DNA of 9,389 nucleotides, taken from positions 1 through 9,389 of the forward strand of contig DKCF01000052.1 in NCBI GenBank assembly GCA_002451435.1. The letters run 5' to 3'. A model generated the notes under the pieces. The model was not told the DNA's origin. It saw nothing but the letters and a program-made list of their open reading frames with translations, and did no database searches. Within the stretch, counting starts at the first letter, position 1; every line of letters begins with the position of its first letter. This document shows positions 7,001 through 9,389 of this stretch, in pieces. This DNA is from Bifidobacterium sp. UBA6881. Lineage in GTDB: Bacteria; Actinomycetota; Actinomycetes; Actinomycetales; Bifidobacteriaceae. The translations under genes and the position numbers were made by a program.

Positions 7001-8667
7001 AGCCCGGCCTCCTCGTTCATCTGCAGCGGCGGGCGGAACGCCGAGAAGTCCTCGCTGTTGTATGCGCCCGTCATCATACCGACGACGGCGTCGAACATGG
7101 TTCGGTCGAGCTTCGCGAATGGCGCCGATCCGCGTACTTCGGCGTACCATGCGTCGGGTTTGAGGTCTTCCATGGCCGCGGCGGCCACGGTCTGCTGGGC
7201 GAGCACGTCCAATGGGTTGTTGGGGATCGTCAAAGGTTCGATGGCACCTGCGCGCATGCTTTCCAGACTGGCCGCCATGCCGATGATCTGCTGGCGCGTG
7301 ACCGGGTAGAACACGGCATGGGAGACGCCTCCGACCTTGTGGTCGGCACGGCCCACGCGCTGCAGTCCGGATGATACCGATAATGGCACCGCCACTTGGA
7401 TGACCAGGTCCACCGAACCCATGTCGATGCCGAGCTCAAGGCTGGATGTAGCCACCACGCAGCGCAGCTCGCCGCGTTTGAGCTGTTCCTCGATTTGTTT
7501 GCGCCGGTCCTTCGAGACGGAGCCGTGGTGGGCCATGGCGATCACCTCGCCGTCATTGTGCGAGGAGACCAGCGTCGTCGTGGCGCCCACCACCGAATCG
7601 TAGTGTCCGGCAAAATGCTCACGTCCTTCGGGCGACCCCAGATCACGGTGTTCCGTGCCGTCGAATTCGCAGGATTCCGTGTATCGGTCGTTCAGTCGCG
7701 CGGTGAGTTTTTCCGCTAGTCCCCGCGAATTGACGAACACCAATGTGGTGTGGTGGCTCAGCACCTCATCGAGGATGGCCTGCTCGATGGCTGGCCATAC
7801 CGACCCTCCGGTGGCGCCGGTGTCGAGCATGTTCGGCAAGGGGTCCGCGACGCGCAGATCCATGGTGGGGCGCGTTCCGGGATTCACGATGGTCACCGGC
7901 TCCGCGCCGCCGAGGAACCGCGCCGCCTCGTCAATCGGATTGACCGTGGCCGACAGGCCGATGCGCTGCGCGCGGCGCCCCGTCAGCGCGTCGAGACGTT
8001 CGAGGCTCACGGCCAGATGCGCGCCTCGCTTGGTGCCCGCGATGGCGTGCACCTCATCCACGATGACCGTTTCGACGGTTTTCAGTATTCGCCTGGCCTT
8101 GGAGGTGAGCAGCAGGAACAACGATTCCGGCGTGGTGACGAGGATGTCCGGCGGATGGCTGACGATCCTGCGTCTTTCCTGCGGCGTGGTGTCGCCGCTG
8201 CGCATGGCCACGCTGATTTTCGGCGCGGGAAGTCCCATGGCCGCGCATTGTTCGGCGATGCCGGCCAATGGCGCTTCGAGGTTTTTCGCCACGTCCACGC
8301 CAAGCGCCTTCAACGGGGAGATGTACAGGATCGTGACGCCACGCCGCGCTTGCTCCGTCGTAGCCGCGTTTCGTGCCGCCGATGCAGGGGAATGCTCTTT
8401 GGAACGGTTCGCGGCATCGTCCGCTCCGGTGGTCCGTTCCGTGTCGTCCTTCCCGTCAGAGGAGCCGCCACGGCTCGTCATCAGATGATCGATGGCGGAA
8501 AGGAACGCGCACAGGGTCTTGCCGGAACCTGTGGGTGCCACGACCAGCACATTTTCTCCGGAACGTATGGCCGGCCATGCCTGCCGTTGCACGTCGGTGG
8601 GACGGTCGAACGCATGGTCGAGCCACGCCACGGTGGGCTTGGAGAACAACCGCATGCATTCGCACAT
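4096..8667 (-). CDS. lhr: Full-length Lhr-type ATP-dependent superfamily 2 helicase
   Basis: Complete 1,523-residue product if started at ATG 8667, close to E. coli and mycobacterial Lhr. Known for the family: ssDNA-dependent ATPase, 3'-to-5' translocase unwinding RNA:DNA hybrids, tied to DNA damage responses. Motifs in order: APTGSGKT (44-51), DEVH (204-207), SAT (239-241), LVFVNSRGLAE (motif IV, about 309-319), VATSSLELGIDMGSVD (motif V, about 405-420) and QRVGRADHK (motif VI, 436-444). The Lhr-specific domain follows with RLPFWHGDESGR (641-652). The C-terminal extension contains the characteristic LLDRYGIV, VPGGFSGLYPVL and GFGAAQFA (about 1336-1388), related to AlkZ-type winged-helix proteins. 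Oddities: an extra hydrophilic insert at 64-107, a variable linker near 1303-1331, and Asp in motif VI where Gly is expected. An in-frame GTG at 8700 gives 11 more residues but has no ribosome site; ATG 8655 is also possible. The chosen ATG lies seven bases after a -10 hexamer, suggesting a leaderless transcript. Confidence 0.93.
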   Translation of the reverse strand: MCECMRLFSKPTVAWLDHAFDRPTDVQRQAWPAIRSGENVLVVAPTGSGKTLCAFLSAIDHLMTSRGGSSDGKDDTERTTGADDAANRSKEHSPASAARNAATTEQARRGVTILYISPLKALGVDVAKNLEAPLAGIAEQCAAMGLPAPKISVAMRSGDTTPQERRRIVSHPPDILVTTPESLFLLLTSKARRILKTVETVIVDEVHAIAGTKRGAHLAVSLERLDALTGRRAQRIGLSATVNPIDEAARFLGGAEPVTIVNPGTRPTMDLRVADPLPNMLDTGATGGSVWPAIEQAILDEVLSHHTTLVFVNSRGLAEKLTARLNDRYTESCEFDGTEHRDLGSPEGREHFAGHYDSVVGATTTLVSSHNDGEVIAMAHHGSVSKDRRKQIEEQLKRGELRCVVATSSLELGIDMGSVDLVIQVAVPLSVSSGLQRVGRADHKVGGVSHAVFYPVTRQQIIGMAASLESMRAGAIEPLTIPNNPLDVLAQQTVAAAAMEDLKPDAWYAEVRGSAPFAKLDRTMFDAVVGMMTGAYNSEDFSAFRPPLQMNEEAGLISARPGAQRLAVTSGGTIPDRGMYTVVLPEENAGSGPRKVGELDEEMVYESRVGDVITLGTSTWQIQEITRDRVIVVPAPGRTARLPFWHGDESGRDYRFGLIQGRLAGELGQALTSAVDSTDDVPAPHLHAAMVDRLKQDGLDDNAIGNLTRLLEEQRAATGTIPNDRTFVLERCRDEGGDWRIILHSPYGRRVHEPWALAITARIRRRYGFDAQAYATDDGIVLRLPDGYENLRATDILLFDVDDMQRVIETQIGGSVLYMARFRECAARSLFLPRTSPGRRVPLWQQRLRASQLLSAARTCRNFPLLLETARECLQDVYDLPALRTVMSGLNAGTIAVHEATTGTPSPFAENMLFGFVGSVMYQYDVPQAERSTQLLSMDPEVLERLLGTTDMASLLDQSAIAQVADELRGRTFWNTLPEDDVTGRITRYAKTHGPFTADEMIDELRLDAVRAVHVLDELDAKGKLLKGHFLAEKPGQQWLYIDVFRRIRTLSLAKARKAIKPVSQQSYQAFLLDRQGVGPVGAERYEGVDGLMRVIEQLEGVFLNAFVWESAVFPIRVRDYHPSMLDELIASGDVVWVGRKNNGTTSKEAGDIAFHPADSPLLAAYGGPASSEPSDSESLTVPEAVLSAFRNGGAFHARRLSALAQEAWQQHADVRVNPDTGEILFPTWDENQFEEALWALVWRGKITNGSFAPVRALARGDAAFRPSPHAVVPRWRSLHSHDGMGTRTGTSAAMGGLWSAVTASGETNDVGSDEPHGRERPQGNEERGIASVESLLDRYGIVAAPLIDKEDVPGGFSGLYPVLKRMEEHGMLVRGMFVQGFGAAQFARKDTIDALRDDHQGHSRSCVALDATDPANLTGAAIAWPEQRFMKPARRSGSIIVFRQGAPALFAVPKSHKIVGFTEDETVLRQSCAELGYALQRRSGGVSFSEMNGESLKRRNAYMRLLKSAGFTESPQGMRLYR

Positions 8668-8675
8668 ATGTTCGA
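8660..8675 (-). promoter_or_regulatory. Probable LexA (SOS) box at the lhr start
   Basis: On the minus strand the site reads TCGAAC-ATAT-GTGCGA. It matches the actinobacterial/Gram-positive LexA consensus TCGAAC-N4-GTTCGA at 11 of 12 defined positions, and as a dyad 7 of its 8 base pairs are complementary. It overlaps the ATG at 8667 and touches the -10-like hexamer, so bound LexA would cover the transcription start. Mycobacterial lhr is known to be induced by DNA damage, which fits. Binding here is inferred. Confidence 0.65.
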
Positions 8676-8680
8676 TTATG
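8675..8680 (-). promoter_or_regulatory. Putative -10 element of lhr
   Basis: CATAAT on the minus strand (5 of 6 to TATAAT) ends seven bases before the ATG at 8667. Transcription would then start at or next to the A of that ATG and give a leaderless mRNA. The -35 region is poor (TACGTG at 17-base spacing). The rest of the gap up to 8794 shows no convincing terminator or other gene; only short weak stems such as GGCGGCTCGCC are present. Confidence 0.5.
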
Positions 8681-8794
8681 TCATCACCGTCAGACGCCAC
8701 GTATCATTCAAGCCCACCATTCCGCCGCTTGCCGAATCTTTCCCGCATCTCATCGGCGAGCCGCCAAATCCCCCGTCGGCGATCTACCACCATA

Positions 8795-9389
8795 TCACCG
8801 TTTGCGACCGCCGCACTTCCTGCGCAGTATCTCGTGCATAATCACCATGAGCGTCAGGAACGCCACGAGGTAGAAGGGGAACAGGCTAACGGAGACATGC
8901 TGCGCGACCACCCCGAACAATGGCGGCATGCACATCGAGCCAACGTAGGCGCATGCCATCTGCATGCCGACGATCGCCTGTGATTTGTCCTCGCCAAAAT
9001 ACGCGGGCGTGGAATGGATGATGCATGGATAGATCGGCGCGCAGCCCAGACCAATGACCATCAGTCCCGCGATGGTTCCGATATTGTGCGGCAGCGGCAG
9101 CAGCATGACGACGATGCCGGCCAGCACGAATGCCTGGCCAAGGCGAATCATCGAAGGGTCGTCGAGCCGCATGGTCAGGAAGCCACTGGCCAAGCGTCCG
9201 ACGGTGATGCCGATGCAGAACAGGCTGGCCCACATGGCCGCGGTGGTCTTGTCGACTCCCTTGCCGAGCACCATGTAGCTGCTGCCCCACAACATGGCCG
9301 TGGCCTCAAGCGCGCAATAGCAGAAGAACATCACCAGAATCTCGCGGGCTCCGCGAATCGCCAGCACTCCGCGGATGCCGAGCGGCCTG
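8795..9389 (-). CDS. Major facilitator superfamily transporter, C-terminal half (5' truncated by window)
   Basis: The frame is open from the right edge to a TGA at 8795-8797, and 197 residues are visible. Six hydrophobic segments fall at about residues 16-40, 52-72, 80-99, 104-124, 138-162 and 168-187 of the visible part, matching transmembrane helices 7-12 of a 12-helix MFS carrier. GRLASGFLTMRL between the second and third of these is the second-half copy of the MFS motif A loop, and GLGCAPIYP recalls the sugar-permease (fucose permease-like) branch. The tail ends in a basic RRKCGGRKR, consistent with a cytoplasmic C-terminus. Substrate cannot be deduced; a sugar or other small solute is a guess from the family. 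Eight cysteines in this half, several inside helices, are more than usual. It is upstream of lhr on the same strand, but the intervening gap has its own promoter-like signal, so co-transcription is not required. Confidence 0.85.
   Translation of the reverse strand, partial: RPLGIRGVLAIRGAREILVMFFCYCALEATAMLWGSSYMVLGKGVDKTTAAMWASLFCIGITVGRLASGFLTMRLDDPSMIRLGQAFVLAGIVVMLLPLPHNIGTIAGLMVIGLGCAPIYPCIIHSTPAYFGEDKSQAIVGMQMACAYVGSMCMPPLFGVVAQHVSVSLFPFYLVAFLTLMVIMHEILRRKCGGRKR

Noticed and set aside
8750..8785. Possible terminator for the MFS gene (GGCGGCTCGCC and CGCC/GGCG arms)
   Set aside because: Stems are only four base pairs and no T run follows, so it is not supportable.
7655..8841. Plus-strand open frames (277 and 363 codons) opposite the 5' part of lhr
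   Set aside because: They lie antisense to the conserved helicase motifs I to IV. Their products have no domain-like pattern and their extent only reflects the scarcity of stop codons in GC-rich DNA.
1..9389. A defence island or novel multi-gene system (nuclease-like enzyme, topoisomerase and large helicase together)
   Set aside because: All three are housekeeping-type proteins with their own promoters and mixed orientations, base composition is uniform, and no mobile or defence genes flank them.

Overview
The window reads as a piece of chromosomal core genome from a GC-rich actinobacterium, most probably a Bifidobacterium or close relative. This is inferred from three things: protein similarity recalled by eye, the strong third-position GC bias, and the presence of a topoisomerase IV subunit A together with a full-length Lhr helicase. 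No rRNA, tRNA, CRISPR array, insertion sequence, phage gene or integrase is visible, and base composition is even throughout.

Layout from left to right: (1) on the minus strand, an alkaline-phosphatase-superfamily phosphodiesterase/nucleotide pyrophosphatase whose 3' end lies beyond base 1. (2) An 85-base divergent intergenic region. (3) On the plus strand, a complete topoisomerase IV subunit A gene (parC, 894 codons) with a clear ribosome binding site. (4) A 170-base convergent gap holding a 17-bp perfect hairpin that can end transcription in both directions. (5) On the minus strand, a complete full-length Lhr helicase of about 1,520-1,530 residues. (6) A 94- to 127-base gap, depending on the lhr start chosen. 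The promoter-proximal edge of this gap carries a -10-like hexamer joined to a near-consensus actinobacterial LexA (SOS) box. (7) On the minus strand, the C-terminal half of a major facilitator superfamily transporter that runs off the right edge.

The two central genes are genome maintenance enzymes. Topoisomerase IV decatenates replicated chromosomes with its ParE partner, which is not in the window. Lhr is a 3'-to-5' translocase/helicase linked to DNA damage responses. The most interesting regulatory observation is the LexA-like dyad over the predicted lhr transcription and translation start, which suggests SOS control of lhr. I see no convincing new multi-gene system. The remaining points are sequence peculiarities of individual proteins (a changed residue in Lhr motif VI, a hydrophilic insert in Lhr, an Ala/Lys-rich linker in ParC) and an unexplained dyad between the two divergent genes.
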